Assembly (NCBI RefSeq): GCF_001299475.1
Contig: NZ_CYUJ01000002.1
Location: 372,001 to 436,000 of the forward strand
From: Neofamilia massiliensis
GTDB taxonomy: Bacteria > Bacillota > Clostridia > Tissierellales > Peptoniphilaceae
Reading direction: 5' to 3'
Length of the DNA stretch: 64,000 nucleotides
Shown here: in pieces, positions 24,871 through 33,829 of the stretch
Position numbering within the stretch: position 1 is the stretch's first letter
How the letters are laid out: each line of letters opens with the position of its first letter
Notes under the pieces: generated by a model
Seen by the model: only the letters and a program-made list of their open reading frames with translations
The model's database searches: none
What the model was told of the DNA's origin: nothing
Made by a program: the position numbers and the translations under genes

Positions 24871-25686
24871 ATGGACGAAAAATATACTTATAGAATTGCA
24901 GTTGAAGAGGACTTAAGATTTACAGACGAAATTGAAAAAGAAGCCCTGCCAATAATTGATCCTTATTACAAAAATAATATTCATATATTTAAAGGGGAAA
25001 TTGATGGCGAATTAATTATGGTTTATGATTGCTGCTATCCTGTGGCCATGGGCAGGTATTCCTTCCACCCAGATGGAACTATGTGGTTGGAAACAGTAAG
25101 AGTAAGACCAACCTACCAAGGTAAGCACATTGGAACTGGCATTTATGAAAAATATCTGGAGGCTGCCAAGGAAAATAATATTAAAACCATTAGGCTTTAC
25201 ACCGAAGGCTTTAACGAAAAATCCATGGGCCTAACTAAGAAGATGGGCTACAAGATTATTCAAAAATACGACTACTATTCAATGAATGTCGCAGATGGAG
25301 ATAGAGATACTTTAGGCTTTGAACTTGAAGAAGACCTAGACAAGATAATGAAAATCGTAGAAAAAAATCCTTGGACTGATATGATTTGTATAAACAATGT
25401 CTTTTATGATGTTAATAGAGAGAACCTAAAGTGGTTTGTAAAGAGAAAAATGTTTTACTCTAAGGGTGATAACTTATTATTAGTTGGAGCCAGACACAAC
25501 AGAGACAGTGTGGCCTACATTGGCTATATGGCAGGGGACTACAAGGCATGTATTGACGCAGCCATAGCAATGAATCCTGGCAAAACTCTTTCAGCTGGAA
25601 TTTCAAAAAATAACAAGGACTTAGGCAAATACTTTTCAGACTTTGAAAAGAGATACGACCTAGTTGTTTCAGAAAAAAACTTATAA
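24871..25686 (+). CDS. GNAT-family N-acetyltransferase with C-terminal extra domain
   Basis: Of the 271 residues, the first ~145 form a GNAT domain with the acetyl-CoA loop VRPTYQGKHIGTGIYEKYL and a typical GNAT helix (MGLTKKMGYK). The remaining ~125 residues look like a second, degenerate GNAT-like domain. The substrate is unknown. It is a single gene with GGAGG before its ATG and its own terminator after. Confidence 0.8.
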   Translation: MDEKYTYRIAVEEDLRFTDEIEKEALPIIDPYYKNNIHIFKGEIDGELIMVYDCCYPVAMGRYSFHPDGTMWLETVRVRPTYQGKHIGTGIYEKYLEAAKENNIKTIRLYTEGFNEKSMGLTKKMGYKIIQKYDYYSMNVADGDRDTLGFELEEDLDKIMKIVEKNPWTDMICINNVFYDVNRENLKWFVKRKMFYSKGDNLLLVGARHNRDSVAYIGYMAGDYKACIDAAIAMNPGKTLSAGISKNNKDLGKYFSDFEKRYDLVVSEKNL

Positions 25687-25710
25687 AAAAATTTCAAAGC
25701 AAATAAAAAA

Positions 25711-25744
25711 TCCCTAGGCGGCTAAACCTAGGGATAAATTTTTG
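25711..25744. terminator. Bidirectional terminator between the acetyltransferase and tpx
   Basis: TCCCTAGG (25711-25718) pairs with CCTAGGGA (25727-25734), with A-rich DNA to the left and T-rich DNA to the right, so it serves both convergent genes. Confidence 0.8.
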
Positions 25745-25745
25745 T

Positions 25746-26246
25746 TTAGATTAGTGATTTTACTACTTCTAAGGCCTTGTCAAAGTTTACTTCGTTAGTT
25801 ACTTCAGGAACATATTCAACATAAGCAACTTTTCCTTCTTTGTCAACAATTACAATACCTCTAGTTAAAAGTTGTAATTCGTCAATTAAGAAGCCGTACT
25901 TGTTACCAAAGTCCTTCCATCTGTAGTCTGAAACTATAGTAGAATTTTCTATGCCCTTAGCTGAGCAAAATCTTTCTTGGGCAAATGGTAGGTCAACTGA
26001 AACAGTTACTATCCTAACGTCGTCGCCAAGTTTTCCAGCTTCTTCGTTAAAGTTAGTAGTTTGAATTGAACAAACACCTGTATCAACAGATGGAACAACA
26101 GAATAAACTACAACTTTTCCTAAGTTATCTTTTGAAGAAAAATCTGATAGGTCTAGGTTTACTGCCTTAAATTCTGGAGCCATATCTCCAACTTTAATTT
26201 CTTTGCCAACTAAGTTAACTTCGTTTCCACCAAATGTTACTTTCAT
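25746..26246 (-). CDS. tpx: Thiol peroxidase Tpx
   Basis: This is a 166-residue atypical 2-Cys peroxiredoxin that reduces hydroperoxides with thioredoxin. The peroxidatic Cys lies in PSVDTGVCSIQT and the resolving Cys in RFCSAKGI. The length and MKVTFGG start are standard. A strong ribosome site (AAGGAGG) precedes it. It fits oxygen defence in an anaerobe, with the superoxide reductase at 57922. Confidence 0.95.
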   Translation of the reverse strand: MKVTFGGNEVNLVGKEIKVGDMAPEFKAVNLDLSDFSSKDNLGKVVVYSVVPSVDTGVCSIQTTNFNEEAGKLGDDVRIVTVSVDLPFAQERFCSAKGIENSTIVSDYRWKDFGNKYGFLIDELQLLTRGIVIVDKEGKVAYVEYVPEVTNEVNFDKALEVVKSLI

Positions 26247-26334
26247 TATTTTTTTCCTCCTTAAGAATTTTCAAAATTTATCTATACTTATTATATCCAG
26301 GTTAGGTCTTTAATAAACAAAAACAAAAACAAAA

Positions 26335-26356
26335 AAGAGCCTTAAAAAAGACTCTT
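26335..26356 (-). terminator. Terminator after the DUF1858 gene
   Basis: AAGAG (26335-26339) pairs with CTCTT (26352-26356); on the minus strand it is followed by a T-rich stretch. The stem is short but well placed. Confidence 0.5.
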
Positions 26357-26363
26357 AATTTTC

Positions 26364-26558
26364 CTATTTATCTAATTCGTTTAAAGCTTCCATTAGGTGT
26401 TCAAGGTCTAGGCCGTGAACCATAGCAGCTTCTTCAAGTGATTCCATTTGGCTTGATGGACATCCAACACAGCCCATGCCAAAGCTCATTAAAATTCCAA
26501 TAGTTTCTGGATTTTGTCTAACAACATCTCCAATTAACATATCTTTTGTATAAGTCAT
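26364..26558 (-). CDS. DUF1858 small redox-type protein (64 aa)
   Basis: This is a typical stand-alone DUF1858 domain: MTYTKDMLIGDVV, then FGMGCVGCPSS with a C-x-x-C motif, then an acidic helix ending LMEALNELDK. Such domains occur near hybrid-cluster and Fe-S proteins; the function is unknown. A TATAAT lies upstream on the minus strand, so it probably has its own promoter. Confidence 0.88.
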   Translation of the reverse strand: MTYTKDMLIGDVVRQNPETIGILMSFGMGCVGCPSSQMESLEEAAMVHGLDLEHLMEALNELDK

Positions 26559-26724
26559 AATTTGCCTCCTTCTATATTTTCTATAATATTATACCCTAAG
26601 AAGAAAAAAATAACACTAAAAGTGAAAATTGTAAAAGATTTTTTAAAAGAATCCAAGCTTCTATATTGGAAAAAATATAAAAATCTGCTAACCTATAAAT
26701 AGAATAATAAAAACGAGGACAGCT

Positions 26725-28215
26725 ATGGAAAAATATATAATGGCATTTGATTCAGGAACATCAAGTGTAAGGACAATAATTTTTGACAAAAAGGGGCAGG
26801 TAAAAGCTGTGGCCCAAAAAGAGTTTAACCAATTTTATCCAAAATCAGGCTGGGTTGAACAAGACCCTAACGAAATTTGGTCCAAGCAAATTGGAACTGC
26901 AGTTGAAGTAATAAACCAAATGGGAATTTCTGGGGAAAACATTGCAGCAATTGGCATCACTAACCAAAGAGAAACCACAATAATTTGGGACAAAAATACT
27001 GGCGAACCAATTTATAATGCAATTGGCTGGCAGTGTAGGAGGACATCTCACTACTGTGATGAGCTTAAAGAAAAAGGCTATGGAGATCTCTTTAGAGAAA
27101 AAACTGGCCTAGAAATTGACGCCTATTTTTCTGCAACAAAAATTAAATGGATCTTAGACAATGTTCCAGGTGCCAGAGAAAAAGCAGAAAAGGGAGAAAT
27201 TCTCTTTGGAACTGTAGATAGTTTTTTAATTTGGAAGATGACTGACAAAAAAGTTCACATCACCGACTACTCAAATGCATCTAGGACCATGCTCTACAAC
27301 ATCAACGACCTATGTTGGGACGAAGAAATTTTAAAAATTTTAGACATACCAAAAAATATTCTGCCAGAAGTTAGGCCATCATCTGAAATTTATGGCTACT
27401 TGTCTAAGAGGTTTTTAGGCAGCAAGGTTCCAATTGCATCTGCCATTGGCGACCAACAAGGAGCCCTCTTTGGCCAAGGTTGTTACGAGGCAGGGCAGGC
27501 AAAAAATACCTACGGCACAGGAGCCTTCCTTTTAATGAATACAGGAACGAGACCAATCCAATCTAAAAAAGGTTTAGTAACAACAATAGCCTGGGGCCTA
27601 GATGGCAAAGTTACCTATGCCCTAGAAGGATCAATTTTCGTTGCAGGCTCAGCAATAAAATGGCTGAGAGACCAACTTAGAATTATTGATATGTCAGACG
27701 ACACTGACTATATGGCCTCGAAAGTTGCAGACACCCATGACTGTTATGTTGTGCCAGCCTTTACAGGTTTAGGCGCACCTTATTGGGACCAATATGCTAG
27801 AGGGGCGATTTTAGGTCTTAGCCAAGGAGTAACAAAATATCACATCGTCAGGGCGACCTTAGAATCAATTGCCTATCTTTCTTATGATATATTAAAGGCC
27901 ATGGAAGAAGATTCAAAGATAAAATTAAAGTCCCTTCGAGTTGACGGAGGAGCTGCCAACAACGATTTTATGATGGGCTTCCAAGCTGACCTAATTAACC
28001 GTCCAGTTGAAAGACCATATTGTGTCGAGACAACAGCCTTAGGGGCAGCAAAACTTGCAGGACTGGCTCTAGGTTTTTATGATGATTTAAAAGACCTAGA
28101 AGAAAACCTAGCCATAGAAAGAACCTTCCAAGGAAACATGGAAGATGATATTAGAGAAGAAAAAATTAGAAAATGGCACAAGGCAGTAAAAAAATCCCAA
28201 GGCTGGGCTGAATAA
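26725..28215 (+). CDS. glpK: Glycerol kinase
   Basis: This 496-residue FGGY-family kinase phosphorylates glycerol to glycerol-3-phosphate. The N-terminal [32 protein letters not shown], the signature [13 protein letters not shown] and the C-terminal [19 protein letters not shown] are all canonical, and the length is normal. The ribosome site (CGAGGAC) is weak. No glycerol facilitator or dehydrogenase gene is adjacent. A strong terminator follows. Confidence 0.96.
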   Translation: MEKYIMAFDSGTSSVRTIIFDKKGQVKAVAQKEFNQFYPKSGWVEQDPNEIWSKQIGTAVEVINQMGISGENIAAIGITNQRETTIIWDKNTGEPIYNAIGWQCRRTSHYCDELKEKGYGDLFREKTGLEIDAYFSATKIKWILDNVPGAREKAEKGEILFGTVDSFLIWKMTDKKVHITDYSNASRTMLYNINDLCWDEEILKILDIPKNILPEVRPSSEIYGYLSKRFLGSKVPIASAIGDQQGALFGQGCYEAGQAKNTYGTGAFLLMNTGTRPIQSKKGLVTTIAWGLDGKVTYALEGSIFVAGSAIKWLRDQLRIIDMSDDTDYMASKVADTHDCYVVPAFTGLGAPYWDQYARGAILGLSQGVTKYHIVRATLESIAYLSYDILKAMEEDSKIKLKSLRVDGGAANNDFMMGFQADLINRPVERPYCVETTALGAAKLAGLALGFYDDLKDLEENLAIERTFQGNMEDDIREEKIRKWHKAVKKSQGWAE

Positions 28216-28257
28216 AAAAGAAAATATTAAAATAAAAAACTTCAAAATAGAAAAAAC

Positions 28258-28303
28258 AAAACCTATTTAAAACTGGAAACAACTAGCTTTAAATAGGTTT
28301 TTA
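28258..28303 (+). terminator. Terminator after glpK
   Basis: AACCTATTTAAA and TTTAAATAGGTT form a perfect 12-bp stem followed by TTTTTA. Confidence 0.85.
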
Positions 28304-28357
28304 AATTTAAAGAAAACAGAAAAATGAAAATAAAAATAAAAAAGTTTCAAAAAACTG

Positions 28358-28385
28358 TTTACAAATAAAAATAAAGTGGTATAAT
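28358..28385 (+). promoter_or_regulatory. Strong promoter of the large non-coding RNA
   Basis: -35 TTTACA (28358-28363), 16-base spacer, -10 TATAAT (28380-28385) preceded by GTGG. No protein gene follows for 850 bases. Confidence 0.75.
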
Positions 28386-28391
28386 GTAAGT

Positions 28392-29051
28392 ACAAAGAAA
28401 AGAAAAAGAAATATTTTCTAGGGACAGGAAAAACGTGAATTAACTAGAAATGAAATCTTTCGCTTGGATGAAATTGACCTATCTTGAAGGGGTTAGGTAA
28501 TATCAGATGAAGGACTTCTAGCTTATGACTTTTAAATTTCTTTGGCATCCAACTCATACAAAATGACATAAGAATCTAAATATGACTTTCATATTTGTGA
28601 CTAGAGGATGATGGCGTTTTAAAAGTGTAAGATTATTGGAAATTTCCTCCTAAAGAGTAACTGTGATTTAGGAGCGCTTTGACAAATAAATATAGCAGCT
28701 ATACAGTTTTATAAAAACGTATGGGGTCTAGCAGTAGACCCAAGGTCTAGAGGATAGATTTTAAGAATCATGGACGGAGAGCTTAAGTATTTCAAGTAAT
28801 CACTTTTTAGTGAAAAGACTTTAGAAATATAAGAAATAAATGATTAGAGAAATGATTGATTGCTTAGAGAAAAGCCTCAATATAGGGACCGGTAAATTCA
28901 TTTTGTACCCCTAGGGGACTAGAAAGGGCAAGTGTCTTTATTAAGAAAGGAAGATTTTGGTGAAAGAAGCAAAAAATTTAAATCTGTATGAGTTGGATGA
29001 AAGATAAAAACCAGCTTGGGTGATTAGGACAATTGGCCAGGTTGGTTTTTT
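28392..29051 (+). ncRNA. Large structured non-coding RNA, about 660 nt, class unassigned (ROOL-like size)
   Basis: This span of about 660 bases, between a strong promoter and a terminator, has no credible reading frame but much internal pairing. CATCCAACTCATACA (28546-28560) is the exact complement of 28985-28999, a 15-bp pairing across 425 bases. Local hairpins include CTCCTAAA/TTTAGGAG (28647-28674), GGGTCTA-GCAG-TAGACCC (28724-28741), TATAGC-A-GCTATA (28691-28703) and TCACTTTTTAGTGA near 28800. Size and design recall the ornate large bacterial RNAs (ROOL, GOLLD, OLE). ROOL is the best guess for a host-associated Firmicute, but I cannot confirm a family from sequence alone. Confidence 0.75.
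29009..29051 (+). terminator. Terminator of the large non-coding RNA
   Basis: AACCAGCTTGG pairs with CCAGGTTGGTT (one mismatch, one G-U), followed by six T. About 190 bases of AT-rich sequence with no visible feature separate it from the next gene. Confidence 0.75.
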
Positions 29052-29238
29052 AGTTTTCTTAAAAACTTTAAGAGCTTACTTACATAAAATTTGAAAACTT
29101 AATAAAAAACCAATGAAATAATTTAAGCCGATGAATAAAAATTTTTTCTTAGGCTATAAAAAACAATAAGGAAGACTTTTAAAAAGTTTAGCTAGAGAAT
29201 TTAAAAATAAAAAATATTTTTATAAAAGGAGATAACTT

Positions 29239-29853
29239 ATGAAAAGATTTAAAAAATTAATGCTAGTCCTAGGGCTAACATCCCTACTTGCAGCTTGTGG
29301 CTCAGGTAATGTCATTGAAAAAACAGAAAAGAAAGTTGACGACCTTGATGAAAAGGTTGAAACTAAGGTTGAAGAAAAATTAGATGAAAAAGGCCTAGGA
29401 GACAAAGATTCTGACACAAATATAGCTGGCCTAGAAAGTAAAGATACTTTTCTTTCTTTAGACGAAGTTGCAGGAGCTTTTTATGATAACTTTGGCTCAA
29501 CTGACATTCAAATTGAAAAAATAAGTTTAGAAGAAGATGATAGAGTTTTAGTTTATAATATTGAAGGCTTTGACGAAGAAAAAGAATATGAGTTAGAACT
29601 TAATGCAGAAAACGGCCAAATCATTTCTCAAGAAGTTGATTCTAATGACCTTAATGATGACGACTATGGCATTGCCTTAGACCTAATAGTAACTCCAGCT
29701 CAAGCCATGGAAGGAGCCTTAGTTACAAACGAAGGTACTTCTGTAAAAGAATGGAAACTAGAAGCTGAGAAAAATGGAATATTTTATGAAGTTGAGCTTT
29801 ATGACGATATAGAAGTAAAAGTAAACGCCGAAACAGGCGAAGTAATTAAATAA
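29239..29853 (+). CDS. PepSY-domain lipoprotein
   Basis: This 204-residue lipoprotein has a signal peptide with lipobox LAAC (Cys20). A charged linker (EKKVDDLDEKVETKVEEKL) precedes two PepSY-like repeats (about 70-135 and 140-204; the last ends VKVNAETGEVIK). PepSY domains are thought to modulate extracellular proteases or bind ligands at the cell surface. It is a single gene with AAAGGAG before the ATG and a terminator after. Confidence 0.82.
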   Translation: MKRFKKLMLVLGLTSLLAACGSGNVIEKTEKKVDDLDEKVETKVEEKLDEKGLGDKDSDTNIAGLESKDTFLSLDEVAGAFYDNFGSTDIQIEKISLEEDDRVLVYNIEGFDEEKEYELELNAENGQIISQEVDSNDLNDDDYGIALDLIVTPAQAMEGALVTNEGTSVKEWKLEAEKNGIFYEVELYDDIEVKVNAETGEVIK

Positions 29854-29859
29854 AAAATT

Positions 29860-29882
29860 GAGGTCCCTAGGGCCTCTTTTTT
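29860..29882 (+). terminator. Terminator after the PepSY lipoprotein
   Basis: GAGGTCCCTAGGGCCTC folds into a compact hairpin followed by TTTTTT. Confidence 0.85.
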
Positions 29883-30006
29883 CATTTTGTCCTTGTTTAC
29901 TTTTTAATTAATCTAAAATTTAAATAATTTATAAGGTACTGGGTATAAGGTTTTTGAGAGGGAAGAGTACTTATTTTAATAAGAATATAAAAATTAGGAG
30001 ATTATT

Positions 30007-30579
30007 ATGACTGACAAAAAAGAATATTCAAAGGTAATTTATACTAAAGGCGGCGACAAGGGAATGACTTCCCTTTATGATGGAACAAGAGTTGGCAAAG
30101 ACGACATTAGAGTTGACACCTATGGAACAGTTGATGAATTAGGAGCCTATTTAGGTCTAGCAATTTGTTTCTTAGAAGACGAGCCTGACCTAGTTGAAGA
30201 AATTAGGGGCATCCAAAATCAACTTTTTGTTGTTAACCACAACCTAGCAACAGCTGACCCAGATAAAATCAAGAGAAGAATTAAAGAAGAAGAAATTACC
30301 ATGCTTGAAAAACTAGTAGACAAGTATATGGAAAAAGCTGGAAAGTTTGACGGCTTTATTATAAACGGAACTTCAAAACCAGCAGCAATCCTTCACATAG
30401 CTAGAACTGTTTGTAGAAGGGCAGAAAGAAGAGTTGTTGGCCTTGCTAGAGAAGTAGAAGTTGATCCACTAGTAGTAAAATTTATTAACAGACTTTCAGA
30501 CACCCTTTATTCCTTTGCCAGATACTGCGAAGTAAAAATCATCGACGTAGACTGGGATGGAGAAATGGTTATAAAATAA
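30007..30579 (+). CDS. pduO: Cob(I)alamin adenosyltransferase, PduO type
   Basis: This 190-residue enzyme transfers adenosyl from ATP to cob(I)alamin to form coenzyme B12. The ATP-binding start YTKGGDKGMTSLYDG, then VDTYGTVDELGAYLG and the signature RTVCRRAERRVV are characteristic. A strong ribosome site precedes ATG 30007. It agrees with the B12-controlled cobalt transporter at 22-24.8 kb in showing cobalamin use. Confidence 0.94.
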   Translation: MTDKKEYSKVIYTKGGDKGMTSLYDGTRVGKDDIRVDTYGTVDELGAYLGLAICFLEDEPDLVEEIRGIQNQLFVVNHNLATADPDKIKRRIKEEEITMLEKLVDKYMEKAGKFDGFIINGTSKPAAILHIARTVCRRAERRVVGLAREVEVDPLVVKFINRLSDTLYSFARYCEVKIIDVDWDGEMVIK

Positions 30580-30599
30580 TAAGACCAAAAGGAGACTAA

Positions 30600-30983
30600 A
30601 TGAATTATAAATTTTTACACCTTTGTCTAAGGGTAATGGACTTAGAAAAGTCTTTAAAGTTTTACACAGAAGCCCTAGGCTTTAAAGTAACTAGAGAAAA
30701 AGACTTTCCAGAAGATGAATTTACCCTAGCATTTTTAACAGACGAAGACGAAAACTTTGAACTAGAACTAACCTACAACTACCATCCAGAAAAACTATAT
30801 ACAATTGGAGATGGCTATTCTCACTTTGCAGTCTCTGTTGAAGACCTAGAAAAATCTAGGCAAAAAAATATGGATATGGGTTACGAGTGCACAGACCTAA
30901 TGGGCCTACCAGGAACCGAGCCTTCCTACTACTTCGTAACAGACCCAGACGGCTATGAAGTTGAAGTAATAAGAAAAAAATAA
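30600..30983 (+). CDS. gloA: Glyoxalase I (lactoylglutathione lyase family)
   Basis: This 127-residue vicinal-oxygen-chelate protein has metal-ligand positions in LHLCLRVMDLEKSLKFY (His), ELELTYN (Glu), YSHFAVSVED (His) and YEVEVI (Glu), and ends DPDGYEVEVIRKK. It probably detoxifies methylglyoxal. It lies 20 bases after pduO and is probably co-transcribed; a terminator follows. Confidence 0.9.
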   Translation: MNYKFLHLCLRVMDLEKSLKFYTEALGFKVTREKDFPEDEFTLAFLTDEDENFELELTYNYHPEKLYTIGDGYSHFAVSVEDLEKSRQKNMDMGYECTDLMGLPGTEPSYYFVTDPDGYEVEVIRKK

Positions 30984-30995
30984 ATAGCAAAAATA

Positions 30996-31023
30996 AAATC
31001 GTCATTTATATGGCGATTTTTTT
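30996..31023 (+). terminator. Terminator after gloA
   Basis: AATCGTCAT-TTAT-ATGGCGATT (one G-U pair) followed by a T run. Confidence 0.8.
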
Positions 31024-31068
31024 CATCCTATAGTAAAATTAAAGGCGATTAAGATAAAAGAGGGACCT

Positions 31069-31701
31069 ATGAGACTGAGAAAGAAACACTTTGCTATTCC
31101 AGAGTTAGAAGAAAACAAAAAAGTATTTTTACATCCAGAGGAAAACAAGGGCAGCTGGGGAGAAATTTTTAAAAACAATAATCCCATCCACCTTGAACTT
31201 GGAGCTGGAAGGGGAGGCTTTGCCTTAAGGATGGCAGAGAAAAATCCTAAAATAAATTTCCTCGCCTTAGACCTAGAAGCAAATGTCTTTGTCTATGCAG
31301 GCAGACTAATTAAAGAAGCAGACTTAGACAATCTTTTTGGCGTCCTAGCCAGGGCAGAAAATCTTTGTGACTACTTTGCAAAGGGCGAAGTTTCAAAAAT
31401 CTACATTAACTTTTGCAACCCTTGGCCCAAACCTAGGCAGCACAAGAGAAGACTTACTCATCCTAGGCTTTTAGAAGTTTATAAAAATATTTTAAAGGAA
31501 GGATCAGAAATAGAAGTAAAAACAGATGATGATGGCCTTTATCTTGCTAGCCTAGAATATTTTAAAGATTCAGGCTTTGAAGTCCTTGAAGCCACTGATG
31601 ACTTAGAAGAGAGAGAAGATTCAATACAAACTGATTATGAGAAAAAGTGGCGATCACAAAATATAAAAATCAAATACATTAAGGCAAAATTTATTGGATA
31701 A
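31069..31701 (+). CDS. trmB: tRNA (guanine-N7)-methyltransferase TrmB
   Basis: This 210-residue SAM-dependent enzyme makes m7G46 in tRNA. SAM site HLELGAGRGGFALRMA, ALDLEAN, and the family signature FCNPWPKPRQHKRRL are present. A monocistronic unit with GAGGGACC before the ATG. Confidence 0.95.
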   Translation: MRLRKKHFAIPELEENKKVFLHPEENKGSWGEIFKNNNPIHLELGAGRGGFALRMAEKNPKINFLALDLEANVFVYAGRLIKEADLDNLFGVLARAENLCDYFAKGEVSKIYINFCNPWPKPRQHKRRLTHPRLLEVYKNILKEGSEIEVKTDDDGLYLASLEYFKDSGFEVLEATDDLEEREDSIQTDYEKKWRSQNIKIKYIKAKFIG

Positions 31702-31711
31702 TAAAAGGAAG

Positions 31712-31748
31712 AAGATGGAAAGATAAAAAATTTTTCCGTCTTTTTTTA
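31712..31748 (+). terminator. Terminator after trmB
   Basis: AGATGGAAA pairs with TTTCCGTCT (one G-U), followed by seven T. Confidence 0.8.
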
Positions 31749-31755
31749 TTTTTTC

Positions 31756-31793
31756 TTGACAAGTGTTATAGACTGTTATACTATGACTATAAC
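31756..31793 (+). promoter_or_regulatory. Promoter and inverted-repeat operator of the GntR/ABC operon
   Basis: -35 TTGACA (31756-31761) and -10 TATACT (31777-31782; 15-base spacer). The promoter is overlapped by GTTATAG (31765-31771) and CTATAAC (31787-31793), an inverted repeat with a 15-base spacer, plus a third GTTATA at 31775. This is the expected place for autoregulation by the GntR protein. Confidence 0.65.
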
Positions 31794-31804
31794 AGGAGGA
31801 CCAA

Positions 31805-32179
31805 ATGAAAATACTAATTAGTAACTCTAGCTCTCTTCCCATATATGAACAAATAAAAGACCAAGTTGTAGACCAAATCCTAAGTGACGACTTAGCAGAA
31901 GGCGAACAACTTCCGTCTATAAGATCTTTAGCCAAGGAAATACGTATAAGCGTAATGACAGTGAAAAAAGCCTATGATGAATTAGAAAGAGAAGGCTATA
32001 TAGAAACTCGTCAAGGCAAGGGCTCTTTTGTTTCAAAAAAAGGACTTGAGCTTGCTAAAGACATGAAGTACCAAGAAATTGAAGACTATATTTTTAAAAT
32101 CGTAGACTTGTCTAGGTCCTATGACATAGATAAAGAAAAGATTTTTGAATTATTAGAATTTGCCTATAGGAGTGAATGA
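31805..32179 (+). CDS. GntR-family regulator, YtrA type
   Basis: This 124-residue regulator has an N-terminal winged helix (PIYEQIKDQVVDQIL, LPSIRSLAKEIRISVMTVKKAYDELEREGYI) and only a short C-terminal helical tail, as in the YtrA subgroup that represses adjacent ABC transporter genes under cell-wall or antibiotic stress. It overlaps the ribosome site of the ATPase gene that follows and is preceded by a palindromic operator. Confidence 0.92.
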   Translation: MKILISNSSSLPIYEQIKDQVVDQILSDDLAEGEQLPSIRSLAKEIRISVMTVKKAYDELEREGYIETRQGKGSFVSKKGLELAKDMKYQEIEDYIFKIVDLSRSYDIDKEKIFELLEFAYRSE

Positions 32180-32180
32180 C

Positions 32181-33038
32181 ATGAAGGCTATAGAAATGAT
32201 AAATGTAAATAAAACCTATCCATCAGGATTTTCTATAAAAGACATTAACCTTGAAGTAGAAAAAGGAACAATTGTAGGTTTTATAGGAGAAAACGGCGCA
32301 GGAAAAACTACATTAATTAAGGCTCTTGCAGGAATATTAAATATAGACCAAGGACAGATAAAAATTTTTGGAAAAGATATAAAAGATGGGGACCAAGATA
32401 TAAAAGAAGACCTAGGCCTAGTCTTAGATGATATGTTTTTTCCACTTAAATTAAATGCAAAAGATATAAATTCCATTATGCAGGGAATTTATAAATCTTG
32501 GGACCGAGATTTATTTTATTCCTACTTAGAAAAATTTAAAATCCCAGACAAATTAAGCATAAATGCCTTGTCCAAGGGCATGAAGAAAAAACTAGAACTG
32601 GCAACAGCACTTTCCCATAGACCTAAGTTACTAATTTTAGATGAGCCAACATCAGGCCTAGATCCAGTTATTAGAGAAGAAGTCTTAGATATATTTTTAG
32701 ACTTTATCCAAGACGAAGACCACACAATATTTTTATCCAGCCATATAACCTCAGACCTTGACAAGGTTGCAGATGAAATAATTTTTATAGACCAGGGAGA
32801 AATTTTACTAGCAGCAAACAAGGACGAAATTTTAAATTCCTATGGCCTAGTAAAGTGCGGCCTTGAAGACGTAGAAAAAATTGATCCGACCTATATTATT
32901 TCAAAGAGAAATACCAAATACTTTTACGAACTATTAGTAAGCGACAAAAAGGCTCTAGAAGAAAAACATCCAGACTTTGTTGTAGATAATATTAGCCTAG
33001 AAGACCTTATGGTCCTAATTATAAAGGGGGAAAAATAA
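32181..33038 (+). CDS. ABC transporter ATPase of the YtrA-type operon
   Basis: This 285-residue ATPase has Walker A GENGAGKTT, signature LSKGMKKKLELATAL, Walker B LLILDEPTSGLDP and switch SSH, with a C-terminal extension. ATG 32181 is chosen with AGGAG 8 bases upstream; a TTG at 32160 lies inside the previous gene. Probably exports an antimicrobial or gives stress tolerance together with the next gene. Confidence 0.9.
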   Translation: MKAIEMINVNKTYPSGFSIKDINLEVEKGTIVGFIGENGAGKTTLIKALAGILNIDQGQIKIFGKDIKDGDQDIKEDLGLVLDDMFFPLKLNAKDINSIMQGIYKSWDRDLFYSYLEKFKIPDKLSINALSKGMKKKLELATALSHRPKLLILDEPTSGLDPVIREEVLDIFLDFIQDEDHTIFLSSHITSDLDKVADEIIFIDQGEILLAANKDEILNSYGLVKCGLEDVEKIDPTYIISKRNTKYFYELLVSDKKALEEKHPDFVVDNISLEDLMVLIIKGEK

Positions 33039-33655
33039 TGCTAGCTTATTTAAAAAAAGACCTTATAATAATTTCAAAAGACTTAAAAATCTACCTACCT
33101 ATGCTTTTGATTTTAGTTTTCTTTATTGGTGCAAGGTTTGAAAGTGTAATTTTCCTATGCCTCTTTTATATGCTCATGATGATCTTTACAACTTTTTCCT
33201 ATGAAGAACAAAGTAACTTTTATTCCTATGCAGCAGCCCTTCCAAGTGGAAGGAAGAAACTTGTTGCTGGTAAATATATTTCTAGCTTAGTATTAATCTC
33301 TATAAGTTTACTTCTCTCTCTTGGATTTTATTTTCTAATGAGAACCTTTAATGAAGTGCCTGACTTTAGTGACTTTATAAAACTTTTGCCTATAGGATTT
33401 TTATTTATAAGCTTATACATTAGCCTAGTAATTCCATCATCTTTTAAATTTGGATCCAATATAGGAAGGATAGTTACAATTTTAGTTCCTTTTATAATAG
33501 TAATGGTTGGAAAAATTATGGACCAAGAAGTAATTGAAAAAATTTCTGAAGCTTTTATAAATACATCATGGTGGATTTATATTCTACTTGGCTTTGTATG
33601 CCTAGGAATTTCCTACTTTATTTCAAATGCAATAGTTAAAAACAAGGACTTTTAG
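33038..33655 (+). CDS. ABC-2-type permease of the YtrA-type operon
   Basis: This 205-residue membrane protein has about six hydrophobic segments and no ATP-binding motifs. Its ATG shares one base with the ATPase stop codon, so the two form one transporter. It lies under the GntR regulator at 31805. Confidence 0.87.
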   Translation: MLAYLKKDLIIISKDLKIYLPMLLILVFFIGARFESVIFLCLFYMLMMIFTTFSYEEQSNFYSYAAALPSGRKKLVAGKYISSLVLISISLLLSLGFYFLMRTFNEVPDFSDFIKLLPIGFLFISLYISLVIPSSFKFGSNIGRIVTILVPFIIVMVGKIMDQEVIEKISEAFINTSWWIYILLGFVCLGISYFISNAIVKNKDF

Positions 33656-33726
33656 GAAGAATTTATAAGGGCAGGAGAAAACATAAAAGAAATTAGCAAA
33701 AATCTTTGAAAATACTTATATTTTTC

Positions 33727-33754
33727 TTGACATATCTTATGGCTTTGATATAAA
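33727..33754 (+). promoter_or_regulatory. Promoter of rplM-rpsI
   Basis: -35 TTGACA (33727-33732), 16-base spacer, -10 TATAAA (33749-33754) inside TTTGATATAAAAT. Confidence 0.65.
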
Positions 33755-33767
33755 ATATATAGCAGTG

Positions 33768-33797
33768 TTTAAAAAAGAGGCCCGGAAACTCTTTTTA
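33768..33797 (+). promoter_or_regulatory. Putative L13 leader hairpin
   Basis: AAGAG-GCCCGGAAA-CTCTTTTT (33773-33796) forms a short hairpin in the 5' untranslated region of rplM. L13 leaders with a hairpin at this place are known in Firmicutes and serve autoregulation; the match here is by position and shape only. Confidence 0.45.
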
Positions 33798-33829
33798 TAG
33801 ACTAAGAAAATAAAAGGAGGGGATAATTG

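Noticed and set aside
28392-29051. The 1-kb gap after glpK as a decayed protein gene
   Set aside because: Stops occur in all frames with no similarity to any protein recognised, while a promoter, extensive pairing and a terminator are intact.
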